This document shows positions 1 to 12,254 of a stretch of 64,000 nucleotides of DNA, piece by piece (positions within the stretch are counted from its first letter, which is position 1; every line of letters begins with the position of its first letter). Source of the DNA: Carallia brachiata (Eukaryota > Streptophyta > Magnoliopsida > Malpighiales > Rhizophoraceae); the NCBI GenBank assembly GCA_021464245.1, contig JADCRB010000070.1, positions 1 through 64,000 on the forward strand, read 5' to 3'. The position numbers and the translations under genes were made by a program. A model generated the notes under the pieces. It saw only the letters and a program-made list of their open reading frames with translations. It did no database searches and was not told where the DNA came from.

Positions 1-1020
1 GGCACAACCGATGTCTACTATTCGGGAAAACAACAGAAATGGCATTCCCAATTGCCGCACATTGATCAGTTATAATAGCATCTGGATGCTTACCTCCCAT
101 GCATCGCAACCAAGTCTCAAACAACCAAATGAATGTCTTGCATTTTTCGTTGTTTAACAGCGCACAACCGAGCAATATTGACTGTCCATGGTGGTTCACG
201 CCAACAAAAATTGCACATGGCATGTCATACTTATTTACAATGTATGTCGTGTCAAAAGTTACAACATCATTGAAGTCTTTATAGGCTGCTCTACACCTGC
301 CGTCTGCCCAAAATATATGCTTCAACCTCCCCTCTTTGTCGTGCTTCATAAAATAAAAAAATCTTCACTTTCTTTTTGTATTGTTGCAAACATGCCCATC
401 ACAGCTTGAGCATCACCGCCAAATAAATTAATTTTTCGGAACTTTGTTACATAGTTTCTGATATCACCACTCAAGCATGGCATGTGCTCATGGCCACCGT
501 GGAGGAAAACCACTGATTTCACATTGTTGGTAGGACGGATACCAGATATGTCATTTGCTTCTACCATTCTCCTTATATGTGGTTCAATAATCCGATGTTG
601 GCGTATAAATCTTGCCTCCTCTGCTTTAAGTTCATGATTGTGCCCTAGTTCCACTTTCGTTATTACCCATATCCCTTCTTTCTTTGCACAACAGACCCGT
701 GCTTTGCAACCGCACCTTCGAGTCGCCCTCTTAACTAATATGTTACACCCCTTACTATAGTACTTGCCCCCTTTGGTGCATGTTATCGTTTGCCATCTCT
801 CAATTCCACTCACTTCATCCTTTCTCCTACCCCTTTTCGCTATGCCAAAACCTATTGCTTTTGCATACTTCTTATAGAATTCAAACAATTCATCCAAACT
901 GTCAAATTGCATCCCACTCACAGGTTCCTTCGCTTCTGAAAGGTTTGCAGTAACGACAGGACTTTCAACCCCTACCATGCTTCCACCATAAACTTCAACA
1001 TTGTTCGATGTTCCTTCCAT
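1..1020 (-). CDS. FAR1-RELATED SEQUENCE (FRS)-like protein, 5' part, cut by window edge, one frameshift
   Basis: The reading frame starts at the ATG at 1020-1018. About residues 38-130 form a FAR1-type (WRKY-GCM1-like) zinc-binding DNA-binding domain: FDSLDELFEFYKKYAKAIGF, then cysteines in RRCGCKARVCC and the terminal GHNHEL histidines. After about 223 codons the frame hits a stop at 346-348. One extra T in the T-run at 355-361 would continue it into a MULE-transposase-like domain, including FDTTYIV and PCAIFVGVNHHG, open to the window edge at about position 1. In known FRS proteins this pairing (FAR1 domain plus MULE domain plus later SWIM finger) gives a nuclear, phytochrome-A-associated transcription factor derived from a Mutator transposase. 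The SWIM finger would lie outside the window. The frameshift could be a pseudogenising change or a homopolymer sequencing error. A free MULE transposon is an alternative, but no terminal inverted repeats are visible. Confidence 0.8.
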
Positions 1021-4000
1021 TACTTCCTAGCAGATCTGCAAGCCATACTACACAGTTTTAAATGACCAAAGTTTAAGAAATAAACTTTCATTAACACCAA
1101 GCAAAAGCTAGCTGCATAGATTAACTACCCCACAACAATCTCCATCAACAAAAGGTATCCAATCAAATACTTTACTATGTTCAGAGAACTTCACCCGAAA
1201 TTCAACGAGCTAGCAATTCAACACACATTTATGCACAACCCTTCTCTTCCCCAAATGCATGCTTTAGTTCCAAATGACTATCATAACTGTGAAGCTTCTG
1301 ATTATCCTCCAACAGCACACAGCTAATGGAGGAAATTTGGAGGCTCTGTGGTCATGACTCGTTATTACAAATAATTAGTTACGAATGCAATTCCCTCAAC
1401 TTTTAAGATCCACACGTATACCAAATAATTTTAAGTTTTACTCCCTATTTTTTTTTCAAAAAACTGCAAAACTAAATTTAGATGTTTGTTATCCAAACAT
1501 ATCCCTGTTTATATTATATGCCATTCTTTAACAAAATATATTTTTCCTGCAGAAAAAAATATTTTTTCCCTAATGCATTGAAAAAAAAAATTTATTATAT
1601 TCATGTGTGGAAGGTGCGTGCAAAATATTTCCAACACAAAAAGAAAAAATTATCCTCTGCATCATTAATTCATATACACTTCCTTCTCTCACAATATGGC
1701 CCCCCTATTCTGTCCTTCCTCTACCCTTGCTGGCACAATAGTTGGGTCCATCAATTTTTTTTTTCCTCTATTTCAATGCACAGCTAACGACAGGTTTTGC
1801 TCAGTGGAAGACTAATACCAAACAAAACAAAATTCTCATTCCATAACTAATCACTGTATCTACTTATCAACTTCATTCATTACAGTGCCTAAATTCTTCC
1901 ATATCTTCTTTAATTGCTGCTATTTGACAATCCCTTCATTCCAATTTTTCCTTATAAGACAACCAAACACGAATCAAGCGTACAATTTCTTCAAATGCCA
2001 ACATGTATGTAGGTATAGACATAAAAGTGCTCATAGATTTGCAAAATTTTTCTCTCCCAAATATTTAACCCTCACTTCTTTTCACCACAACAATTGCATG
2101 TGTGCTGAATACAACGCTTTTACTATAATAAAATAATAATGCTTGACCCATGTACGCCTACCTACACCAATCTCTCTTTGCACTTCCCTCCCCTCTGTTC
2201 ATCACTTTACTCCGTATGACCTTTCCAAATTTTGCATTGCCAAATATTTTCGCTTCACTTCCATCTGTTCCACCATTCTACAATACAACACTATACCATA
2301 TATGCGCAATTAGCTAAAGCAATTGACTCTCGCCAAATCAAAGCCTTGCATAAAACACTACCTTGAGTTCCAATTGTCTGCTCCCCTTCTGTCTCACTTT
2401 GAAGGTCTTTTTCCACCCAATGCCACCACCTATGCTACCACATACAAATAGGATCCTCTTCCCTCTATCTTCATTTTTAAAGATTCTTCCTTCAGCCACA
2501 CACCTCCCCCACCGTCACCCTCCAATCCCTTTGGTGTGCTTCAATTTTGCTGCTTTCGCGGCGCATTAACCTAGCTACATTTCTGTATTCCTTTTTGCCA
2601 AGTTGGTTTACATTACGCCTCCGTTTCATCTGACGTGGCTTAGCCTTTTACACATTTCATCTTGCCTGCCACGTTGCTGGTACCATTTAATGGTTCCACG
2701 TCACCTGAGTTTTCTCCTCGGTTCATAGCTTCGGTACATGTAACATTACCGATAACATAAACCCAATCCACATGTAAAGTCATTGGTTACTGGAATGTGG
2801 AATGAGAACTTATTAGTTGGCAGCTTCATGATGGCTTTGAATATTACAGCCGTCAGCCTGATGATATTAAATGCTATCGTAATCAGCTCAGATTTGTATG
2901 TGTCTGGTGTGTAAGTTTACGTGAAACGTGTCATGCTCTTTACGTATGGTTGATACTTGGATACCGACGTTTTTGGCACCGATCAAGCAACCTGACTACG
3001 ACAAAGAGTCCATTAACCTTCAAATTGGGGGCTGCTTAATTTTGCATATCCATTCCAAATTTCGTCAAACAAAGCTCGAGATACACGTAATGCACGCTAA
3101 GACTAAATAATGAAGTGCAAATTTCTTTTCAAGAATTTAAGAAAAAAAGGAAAACTATGGATTGGTAAACTTTGACGTCATTTTCCTTTAGGAATTTTGT
3201 GCACAGGTACAATGAACCATGACTTGGACCCTGTTTGTTTGATTTTCGGGTTCAGTCTTGTTTGCTAAACAAAAATTTTAAGAGTAGTTGGTAATTTTTT
3301 TTAGGTTGATTTTGATGGGGTGTGTTTAGAAAGTACAAATTAAAGGTTATTTATTAGACATAAATTACCCCTAATAATGTTTAAAATAATATTATTACCC
3401 TTACAATATGCTCTGGATTTATGTCTATATTTTGTATGCATGAAAAGTATCAATATGGTCACAAGGGTAGATTCGAAAATTAAGGGTTTGGTTTTTGATA
3501 CACTTTATTTTAAATTTGGATTCCACTGATTGTTGTTAAAAAATTTATAATTAAGAAAAACAAACAATCTCTCTTTTGTTTCTACAACATTCATTCATTC
3601 TAAAAATCAAATTAAAAAAATTAAAAAAAATCTTATTTGTAAGATATATTTTATGCAAAGTAATAAAATATGTATCTACAATTTATTTCATTATTCAACA
3701 CCAATAAATAAAACGTTGGCCAAGCAATAATCATTTTTTTACTCATCACTAACAACAACAGTTAAGTAAATAATTATGAAAAATAGTAATTAGCAATAAC
3801 AAACAATACAAATAATATCGATAATAGAGGACACAAGTGAATCAAACGGGCTCTTAATTAATTTGTATAATGAGCACGTAATTGTGCTAGGGCGCACATC
3901 ATCACGACAGGGCCAATACACATACTTCCAACTGCAATCACTATAGGTACACTGCAAATTAATATGCATACAATCCATTTAATCAAAAAGATTAAAGTCC

Positions 4001-4188
4001 AAATCACGGAAGACATCACGCGAATAATGGAGCAGAGAGAGATAGCATGAGTTTGTCATCTTACGTACGTACTAAAGGACGTAATTAAGTACAACATTCT
4101 CTTATTAGTAATTAATGAACCCACCACTTAATTAATTAATGTGCCAGCTGCTGCTATCGCCAGAGCTGGTTCCATGGGATCACACAGT
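1021..4188. other. Intergenic region between FRS-like gene and BAHD gene
   Basis: AT-rich, with no coding stretch I can support; the short ORFs are pyrimidine-rich and show no domain. It holds the probable promoter and 5' UTR of the FRS-like gene (its ATG at 1020 is preceded on the minus strand by a possible acceptor, TTGCAG) and the 3' flank of the BAHD gene. Two ACGT-core elements face each other at 2631-2638 (TGACGTGG) and 2696-2703 (CCACGTCA). Confidence 0.6.
2631..2703. promoter_or_regulatory. Inverted pair of ACGT-core (G-box/ABRE-like) elements
   Basis: TGACGTGG at 2631-2638 and its exact reverse complement CCACGTCA at 2696-2703 are 57 bp apart, with another ACGT at about 2671. Such motifs bind bZIP and bHLH factors in plants. 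They lie about 1.6 kb upstream of the FRS-like ATG. A regulatory role is inferred only from motif and position. Confidence 0.25.
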
Positions 4189-7100
4189 TTAATTAAGAGA
4201 GAGATAATCGTAAGTTAGGGGCCGAAACCAGTCAACTGCTTCGGTCTCAAAGAAATCTAACTGCCCTCTTAGTAAGTACATGTACACTATCCAATCGCCG
4301 TTCCCGGCCGGACTTGGCATCGGCATCACGTATCCGGTGTTGCCACCCCAGGGAAAGTAGTAAGACCCAAAGAGTGGCGCACCCCAGCCGAAGTTGACTT
4401 TTGAAAACGGAAACCTTCGGCCTGAAGAGACCACAAGAGCAGGCCCATCGTTAATTTCGCTGCAGTATACCTTGGTCACAGCCGGCTCTGGCCGACGAGC
4501 CTCGACCCAGTCTATCAGGTTCAAGAAGTGGTCCTTTGTCACTGCATTTTCCAAGAAACCATGGACCTCTTCTGCCACCCAACTCAAAGGATTTTCAATC
4601 AGTTGGTCCACTCGCTTAGTACCGTAGGGAATGGACAGCACGTTTCCAAAGTATGCAGCCATCAACGTTGCTCTGTCAGCAGCAACATTTTCATCATCGT
4701 CACTACTCAGCCTAGTCCTCCCATCCACAGCAATTCCCAATTTCGACGTCGCCGTCTTGGTGGCGTCATCTTCAGATGATATGTCCGCATATTTAGCAAC
4801 CATTTGCCATAAGAATGCACTGAATGATTCCAGTTTGCTCCTCTTGCACTCCTTGTTGGAGCTAGCAAGTGACTGCAGTCTATTCAAATCATCGGACTTG
4901 ATATAATATATGCGACTTATGAGACTATTATCGTCGGCGGCATTGGCTTGATGATGAGGATCTTTTGGAGTAGTTGGACGAGGAGGAGGTGGCATGCAGG
5001 AGATGGGAACATATAAGTTGTCCAGCAATGGGTCGATGTGACCAGCAGGACGCCTGGGGCTTAAAAGAGATCGCCTGAAACATGGAACCACTGAAATCGA
5101 TTTGGACTCCGCCATCTCCGCCCACGAAACAAGGAACATGTTGGCCGAGTAGGCGTCTGCTATTCGATGATCAAAAGCGCACGCCACCACTAGGCCTCCG
5201 CATTTCAGTTCCGTTATCTGGAACAAATATACATACATATGTATAAAATTATTTGAATTGATTTAATTATTTTGTAGATATTTCTTGAGAAAGAAGAAGA
5301 TTATATATAGCATTCATCCAGAGGACAAAAAAAAAAAAAAAAAGGAAGAAGATTTCGAGGAGAGGAACATTTTTTAAGTTAAAAGTCAACACAATATATA
5401 AAATACAAAATGTCCAGTGACACCCAATTAAAAGAAAAATAAAAAGACTAAAATATAAAAATATCACTTATTCCACTTAAAATAACAAATTTAACAATGA
5501 GTTTAAAAAGTAATAAATCTAATACTAATTTTTTCTAAATTAATAAATTTAGTATATTGTAAAATTTTTAAATAAAATTTATCTGTTACGATAATATTGC
5601 ACTAATTTATACGATTATCATGTTATCAAAACAGACATATTTTTCTAAATCTGTTATTGAAACTAACAGATTCTATTCGTATAAAATTATTATTAGATTT
5701 ATTACTTTTTAAAGTTGATATCAGATTTATTAATTTAGGTAAAATCGAAGATATTTTGGTATATTAACCCAAAATAAAATGTTAAACTGGTTTTGCCAAA
5801 CATAAAAGAAATATCTGATACTGTCACAAAAAAGTGAGTTTACTTAGTAATTACTTACAAGTAAATTTACTAGCATACATACGACCATAATGGCTTTCAG
5901 AGATGATTTTTTTTTTTTTTTTATTTAAGAAGAGATGAAAGCTTCAACCTCAACCTTTCTTTCTTCAAGTTCCTTCAAACTACTATTTTAAGAAACGGAT
6001 TTCATGCATAGTTAACTATCTTTTTAATCTGCATTGACTAGTCTTTTTATGTTATTTTTTGTTCAAATATTTTTATTTTTTAATTCTCATTTTATTATAT
6101 TTTTGCATCAATTAAGTTTTTTTTTCTTTGAGTATTCAACGGCAAATAATTGATTATATATCTATTAAATTATAATTATATATATGTAATAAGAAATCGA
6201 GGTGAGAATTGATAAAATTTTGTCTTTCTAGACCACCTATATTTATAATTCCTTTGTGTGTCCATAAATAAATCAAACCGCATTTGTTAGAGGATTATGT
6301 TCGTATGATGGAATCGCATGTTTAAATTCTAGTTAAAATGTTTAGTAAAGTTAAATGTAAGTCTAATTTTGAACAGTTATTGATTCTTGTTGGGTATCTT
6401 AAAATTTTCACTTTTATTAGTTTGATGAAAGAGCTAACTTACCATACAGAGAGACCGCCAAAATTTTCTTTAACAAGACCACAAGGCACATGTCTGCGTT
6501 TCTATGTTCTTTGCCAAAACAACAATTATATCATTCACCGGACATAAATGTATTTAATAATGTCCAGAGGTTGGTGATAACAGTGACTAGCAGACAAAAA
6601 TTAGTGACTAGAAGGGAAAAAATGTGTTTTAAGTGTAAAAGTATAACTTTTCCGCTGTGAAATATTGAACCATATATGGATCTGGTGCGAGAGACTTTGC
6701 AAGAAAAAAACATTGTTAAAGGAATTATCGGAATTGCGTGATGTCAAGCAAGCTCCATCTATCTTTTCAGTTACCCTTTTGGGGTGGAGGCAGGGGAGAG
6801 CAGGGGGGAAATTCCATTAATAATTACCAACAACATATGTCAGACAAGCTCGCTGATGAAGTTTCTTAGCATTATCCTTAAAAAGATACGTTAATTAATT
6901 ACCCTGCAAATGAATTTTTAAAAAAGGAAAATTATGAGAATAGTTTTAGTCACTTCAAGTAACTCTAGCTCTACTTAATTAGGACAAGACTTATATATAC
7001 TCTTAAATACAAACTCTCGGTTTAATTACTATTATTATTATTGTTGTCGTCGTCGTCTTCTGGCAGACATTTCAATTCTTCACATGCACCGGCAGGGAAT

Positions 7101-8660
7101 TAATAAAGTATAACAGCTAACAGCAGTAAATGATTCCCAAGATCGTCCGCAAGCGCCAGATATTCGATAAAAGAGGAGCACTTGACGGTGAAATCGAGGG
7201 TAATATTAATGTGCATATACTTGTACCTATTAATCTAATCTCACATAATTTATAATTTAGTTCGTAAAGTCTCTGTTGACTAGCTAGAGTACCCATCCCC
7301 CCCCCCCCCCCCCCCCTAAAATTTAAGGTTAAATTCGTCTAGAGACTCGAGACAGTTCACGGCATGGAACGGTCGCACACTCGCACATCAACATGATACA
7401 GGAAATCTCTGCTTCGGACTTCTGAGCCTGTGCTGTGGGTGTGTGTGCCCGCTCTATATATATAGCCAATAGAAATATATATAAAAACAAAAAAAAATAA
7501 GAGGGTATTTGTGGGTGTGCTGTTGCCATTGAGTTTGAAAAAGTGGAGTGCGAAGCGTACATATTTGCTCTCGAACGGAAATGGTACAGACCTGAATATG
7601 TGGTACGAATGGGCACAGAAGACAATTTTTTAAAGCGATTGGAAAATTATTTGTAATGAAAAAAAAAAGAAATACATCTTTTTATATGTTTTTTATTATA
7701 AAAAATTTTGTTGTGATTTTAAAAAATTATTTTTTCATTTTATTCAAACAATAATTCGAATGAAAAATTTGCTGAGTCCGTACCCGAACTCATTCTTTAA
7801 AGAGCTCCAAGCAGTTAAGCATTTACGTTTCTATTTTCGAGGTTTTTATTTAAATCTTATAAATGAGTATGAAATTTTTTTAAATAAAGAAAAAACTATT
7901 TATATTGTGCATTTGATCTCTCGGTATATATATAGCCACAGGCTACTGGATCCATTTATTACCTTATTAATTAGACTCAAATTTCATACTGTTACCTAAA
8001 TAAGGAAAGACGGTTAGCATACATGCCTGTTGCCTAATAATTAGGACTAGTAAAAATCCCCTCGTCCCAGAAGGATTGACGAACGTGAATTAATTAATTT
8101 TATGGAAAATATTTATGAACGTAAAGGGCGAGCGGCGTTATGCGCGCGCGAGTGTGTGTGCGCGTGTGAGAGAGAGAGAGAGAGAGAGAGACCTGGACAG
8201 CAAGGACACCAGACTTCTTCTTGGGCACGAGTTTGCCTTCAATGCTCTGATCAGGGTTGTACAAGTTGAGGTCCTTGAGCTCTATGCCTGCAAAAGCCTC
8301 AAAAAAGTCGACTCCCCTGTTGTTGCACAGTAGCTCCGGCTCACCCACCGAGTTAGCCGCGACCTCACCTGCAAAGGGGTAGTAGTACACCAGAACTTGA
8401 GCCAGGGCCCGCTTCAGAACCCTCGCCACGGACCCGAAACTAATGGTGTCGTTGTTTGTGTTAATATTGTTTGCCCCCAGTGGTCGGAAGACGCTAATAA
8501 TGGGTTTGTTGTAACAAAACAAAACTCCGACGTCCAGCGGAGGAAGCAGCAAGTCCAAGTTGGACAGAGGCAGCCTGTGCCCAAGCAAAGGCAGCACCGC
8601 TGCCACCACCTCCTTCCTGCTCACTGTCACGCTGAACGCGCCCTCTCTTCCCGCATCCAT
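4189..8660 (-). CDS. BAHD acyltransferase, two exons (8660-8193 and 5217-4189), 498 aa
   Basis: Exon 1 (8660-8193, 156 codons) starts [19 protein letters not shown] and ends in GVLAVQ. Exon 2 (5217-4189) starts ITELKCGG after a TTCCAG acceptor. This phase-0 intron right after the V-Q residues is the conserved BAHD intron position. The catalytic HXXXD motif is HRIAD (H173-D177). The DFGWG structural motif is present as NFGWG (about residues 431-435). BAHD enzymes are soluble cytosolic acyltransferases that move an acyl group from acyl-CoA to an alcohol or amine. The N-terminus ([12 protein letters not shown]) and C-terminus ([16 protein letters not shown]) resemble, from memory, the coniferyl-alcohol/hydroxycinnamoyl acyltransferase group, but the substrate cannot be read from sequence. 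Length is slightly above the usual 430-480 aa. No internal stop or frameshift is seen. The exon 1 donor (CAG|GTCTCT) is weak and sits in a microsatellite. Confidence 0.88.
7297..7316 (+). repeat. C20 homopolymer in BAHD intron
   Basis: Twenty consecutive C. Long C runs are unusual in an AT-rich plant intron. The exact length is uncertain for any sequencing method. Confidence 0.9.
8168..8191 (+). repeat. (GA)12 microsatellite abutting the BAHD 5' splice site
   Basis: A pure GA dinucleotide repeat on the plus strand, next to GT/GC dinucleotide stretches at about 8140-8167. On the gene strand it reads (TC)n, and its end supplies the T of the intron's GT donor, so the intron begins GTCTCTCTCT. 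Confidence 0.9.
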
Positions 8661-8789
8661 TTTACTGTGTATGTATCGACGACGGCTAAGAAAGAAAGCT
8701 TACAAACAAAGAAAGATTTAATGTAATCCCTTTATTTCCTTGTTTTGTTTATGGAGGAGATGGCTGATTTCTTGAGGATGGGGTTGTGG

Positions 8790-8796
8790 TTTTATA
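8790..8796 (-). promoter_or_regulatory. TATA box of the BAHD gene
   Basis: On the minus strand this reads TATAAAA in the context CCCTATAAAACCACA, 130 bp upstream of the ATG at 8660. That is a suitable distance for a plant core promoter with a 5' UTR of about 100 nt. Inferred from motif and position. Confidence 0.55.
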
Positions 8797-11700
8797 GGGA
8801 ACAAAAAAAAAAAAACAGTATTGAACTAGTCAGTGTTCAGGAATTACCATTAACTTGCAAGTTGCAATTTATGGACTTTTCGACGGTTGTTGGTTGATGG
8901 CGTAAAATAATTAAAAATAAGTTTAATATTTTTTTTAAGTCATTCAGTATTTAATTTATCAGACTGATTACTCTGAATCAATTCTAATAAAATTTTAAAA
9001 GATGATAAAAATTTTTCAACAAATAATTTTAGTATTTTTATATATAATTTGTGCAGTAGCACGTACGCACCAGTGTACGATACTGCTAAATTAAATTTTG
9101 AATTCCTTTTATGACATGTAAATTTAATGGTAAATCAATTTTAATTTGCTAAAATTACTTCTGAATTTAGGAGCACAGATGCCGTACGCTTATAACGAGT
9201 TGCAAAAACTTACATGTGGCTACAGACAGCCATAACAACAAACTGGCATTAAAACCACCTTTCTCGAAAATGAACAAATTAATAACAAGGACCTAGAAAA
9301 GAATTAATTATGCTTTGCTTTCTGACTACCTAGTGCGCAACTGTTATTCCTGGTTTTGGCCTTCTTTCTTTGTTTCATTTCCTCTTTTTGTTCGTCCAGT
9401 TTTATATTTTTATTTTAGAATATATAACAAATAAGAAATTATTACAATTTGGATATATAGATCGTTCACATCGTAGATATGACGTAAACTAAAAGTAGAA
9501 GCTACTTGATTAGAATGTATATAGATTAAATTGTGTATGATGACTTAAGATCCTAATTCACATCATGACATCAAAGCAACAAAGTTTCAATCCTAGTTAT
9601 TTGATCACAGTTAATAAAAACCCTGATATACTAAACCAACCACCCCCATAGTTGAAATACCGAAGGAGCCTCCTTCGACTGTCTGGGTACTGTCAAATGT
9701 GGATTTCCCTCTCTAGTGAATGTAGCTGGTTTATGTAAATTACAAATTATTTGGCACAGTAGTGAAATTACTATTAGAAAAAATCCAATAGAAAGTCTCG
9801 TGTTTCCCAAACAAATGGTTATGATACTTTTATTACAATGTTCTGGTTTTATGCTTGAGTTCTAGTAATTATATTCTCCTTTTTTATTCTTATAACCCCA
9901 AAAAAAAAAAAAAGGAAACTGTAATAGAATTTTGAAAGAGTTTAATCAGAGTGCTATTAAAATAACTGTTAATAATAAAATGACTATAAAGAATATTAAT
10001 GATAATTTATCTTATTCTTGAACTTTTAATTATATGTTACTAATTTCATATTTCAAACCTACTACTGACGAGTTGTGTTTATTTTCTTTTATGAAACTCT
10101 ATCATTGAACAATGAGAAATATTAATTTAGTTAATAATAAATAAATCAATTTATTTGAAATAATAATTTATTTAGAAGAGAACTTAAAAAAATATTATAT
10201 CTATCAGACATATCAAAAATATATTATCTTCAAAAAGATGTCATAAAGCAAAAGAATCAGGCAATCAGCTTTATTAATTTGTTGGCTTGGTATAAATTTT
10301 TTCTTTAATTTGCGAACTAAACTACTTAATTTGAGGCGTGGCAGGGGACTTTCCTGTTGTTATACATAACGCACATGAATGTTCGACTTTTCTCTCAAAA
10401 AAACCCCGGGGGGCGGGGTGTTGGGGTGGGGTGGGGGATACATAGTGAAAGTGATATTTATCGTTAAATAATTAAATTTAAAATAAAAAGATAAATTATT
10501 AAATATATTTAGATAATCTACATAAATATTTTACATAAATATTTTAATGTTATTTAAAATTAAATTATGTAGTAAAAAAAAAGAAAAAAAGAAAGCTCAG
10601 ATCCATAAAAAAATGTATAATAACTTTTTAGTAAGGATTTAATTTTAATTGCATATAGTATTATGGAAATATTATTATTAAATTAACTGCATATTTTTTA
10701 AATATTACAGATTACGTAGCTGCGTAATTTGGCTCATAATATAAATATGATGGAAACTTGAAAATTTATGTGTTAACAATGCAATGAAATTTTCATGTCA
10801 TCAGTGATTTCTGTTTTTTTTTTTCCTGCTAATTTTCTGTTCGGGCTGAGTATGGACGGCTCTTCGGGGAGTGTTTTTTTTTTTTTTTTGTGGGGTGGGT
10901 AGGGAGAGAGGAGGAATATTCTTGGGTTGGTGGTGTGGACTGAGGAGAAGGGTAGTTTCATGTGCTCGCAGCCTTAATACTGTACTCGGCAACTTTTCAA
11001 AAGAAAAGGAGAAGAAAATAATCTATTTATTTTCTTTTTTTATGTATTTTTTATTAATTTAAATAATTATTTTTTATTTTTTTCTTACAAATTATTATTT
11101 ATTTTTTTTCTCATAATCTTTTAATTATTATTTTTTATCGATTATAATAATATTATTATTATTTTATTATTTATTTTATTTTTCATTTACTTTCTAACAA
11201 AACGCATAAAAGACTAGGACATGTGAGAAATTCTATTTCTTCAACGCGCGAGGACTTTGATCATGTAGATGCTTCGCTGAAAATGCAGATGGCGCATAAA
11301 CTATTAGTCTACCATGTACGGTGGTAAAAATTCATGTACATATATGAAAACGTAAAACACGTTAATACTGTTCCTCTAGAGATATTTTAACTAAAAAGTT
11401 AGATTTTTGGAAGAAAAATTATAAAAAAGTGTATAGATACAACTGATTGAATTTTATGTGTAACCAATTAAATTTCATATAAAAAATAATAATAATAATT
11501 TTTTTAATTACATTTAAAATCAAAACAGTTATAAATTAAATATAATTAATTACATTCAGTTAACTTTTTAAATAATTTTTTATTTAAAGTATTTATATTT
11601 TAATGGGTCTCTTAATAAAGGTTGCAATTAATTCGTTGCACTTAAGATGGGTGGTAGTTTGGAAACTTGGCCCGACTTAATTGTTACCCGGCTAACTTTG

Positions 11701-12254
11701 GGAAATTTTGAGGGGTGACTCGGATCAATCAAAATCGATTAAGAACTGAGTAAAATTAGTGAAAATCAGATCGATTGGACTGGTTCAATGAAATTATAAT
11801 TTGACCCCAAATATTATTTAAATTATAATTTCAGTACTAAATTTAATTAACAAGTTCAATTTAATTCTAAATCAGATTAAAAATTTCAATTTCATTTTAA
11901 AATTAGAAAAATTAATATTTAATCACTATCTATAATTATTATTTTTTAATTACTTTTATACATATATATATATATATATTATTAAATACCGGTTTAAATA
12001 CTGGTTCAACTGGTTCAACCGGTTGAATCTTGACCCACTAATATTTCCGCTTCGATGACCGGTCTGGTTCTGACAAACTTGCTCTAACCTTCATATTTGT
12101 GGGTTACAAGTTTTATTTCAAAACTCAATTCTTAGGTCCAAATAATTGACATGATGAAAGCCGTCGAAATATTTCAGCTCTCTTTATTTCAGTCATGCGT
12201 TGAACGTGGACATAGTTCAGAAGTCTCAAGCCACACTAAAAATGAGTGGGTCAA
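8797..12254. other. Intergenic region upstream of the BAHD gene
   Basis: AT-rich, with many A/T runs. No gene recognised; ORFs around 10773-11062 lie in homopolymer-rich DNA and lack domains. A G-rich stretch lies at 10403-10438. At 11778-12030 there are repeated ACTGGTTCAA/CAACCGGTTGAA words that resemble ends of degenerate DNA transposons, but no clear terminal inverted repeats or target duplication could be drawn. Confidence 0.5.
10403..10438 (+). repeat. G-rich tract, potential G-quadruplex
   Basis: Several runs of three to six G follow one another (CCCCGGGGGGCGGGG, then GGGG, GGGG, GGGGG separated by one to three bases). This fits the four-G-run pattern of a G-quadruplex. It stands out in AT-rich intergenic DNA; no function is implied. 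Confidence 0.5.

Larger units (their letters stand above)
5218..8192 (-). other. Single intron of the BAHD gene (about 2.98 kb)
   Basis: It runs from the donor GT (8192-8191) to the acceptor AG (5219-5218). The intron is AT-rich and contains a run of 20 C at 7297-7316 and several A/T runs. I see no complete mobile element or second gene in it; the small ORFs at about 5267-5467, 6338-6713 and 7329-7999 have no recognisable domains. Confidence 0.75.

Noticed and set aside
3224..3856. Possible hAT-type MITE: GACCCTGTTTGTTTGATT on the left and the complement of GAGCCCGTTTGATTC on the right
   Set aside because: The inverted ends match only partly and no 8-bp target duplication could be found.
10773..11062. 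ORFs around a T-run and GGGTGGG sequence
   Set aside because: Homopolymer-driven frames with no domain and no conservation evidence.
11640..12080. Repeated ACTGGTTCAA and CAACCGGTTGAA words suggesting a degenerate DNA transposon
   Set aside because: No definable ends or target duplication; too degenerate to call an element.
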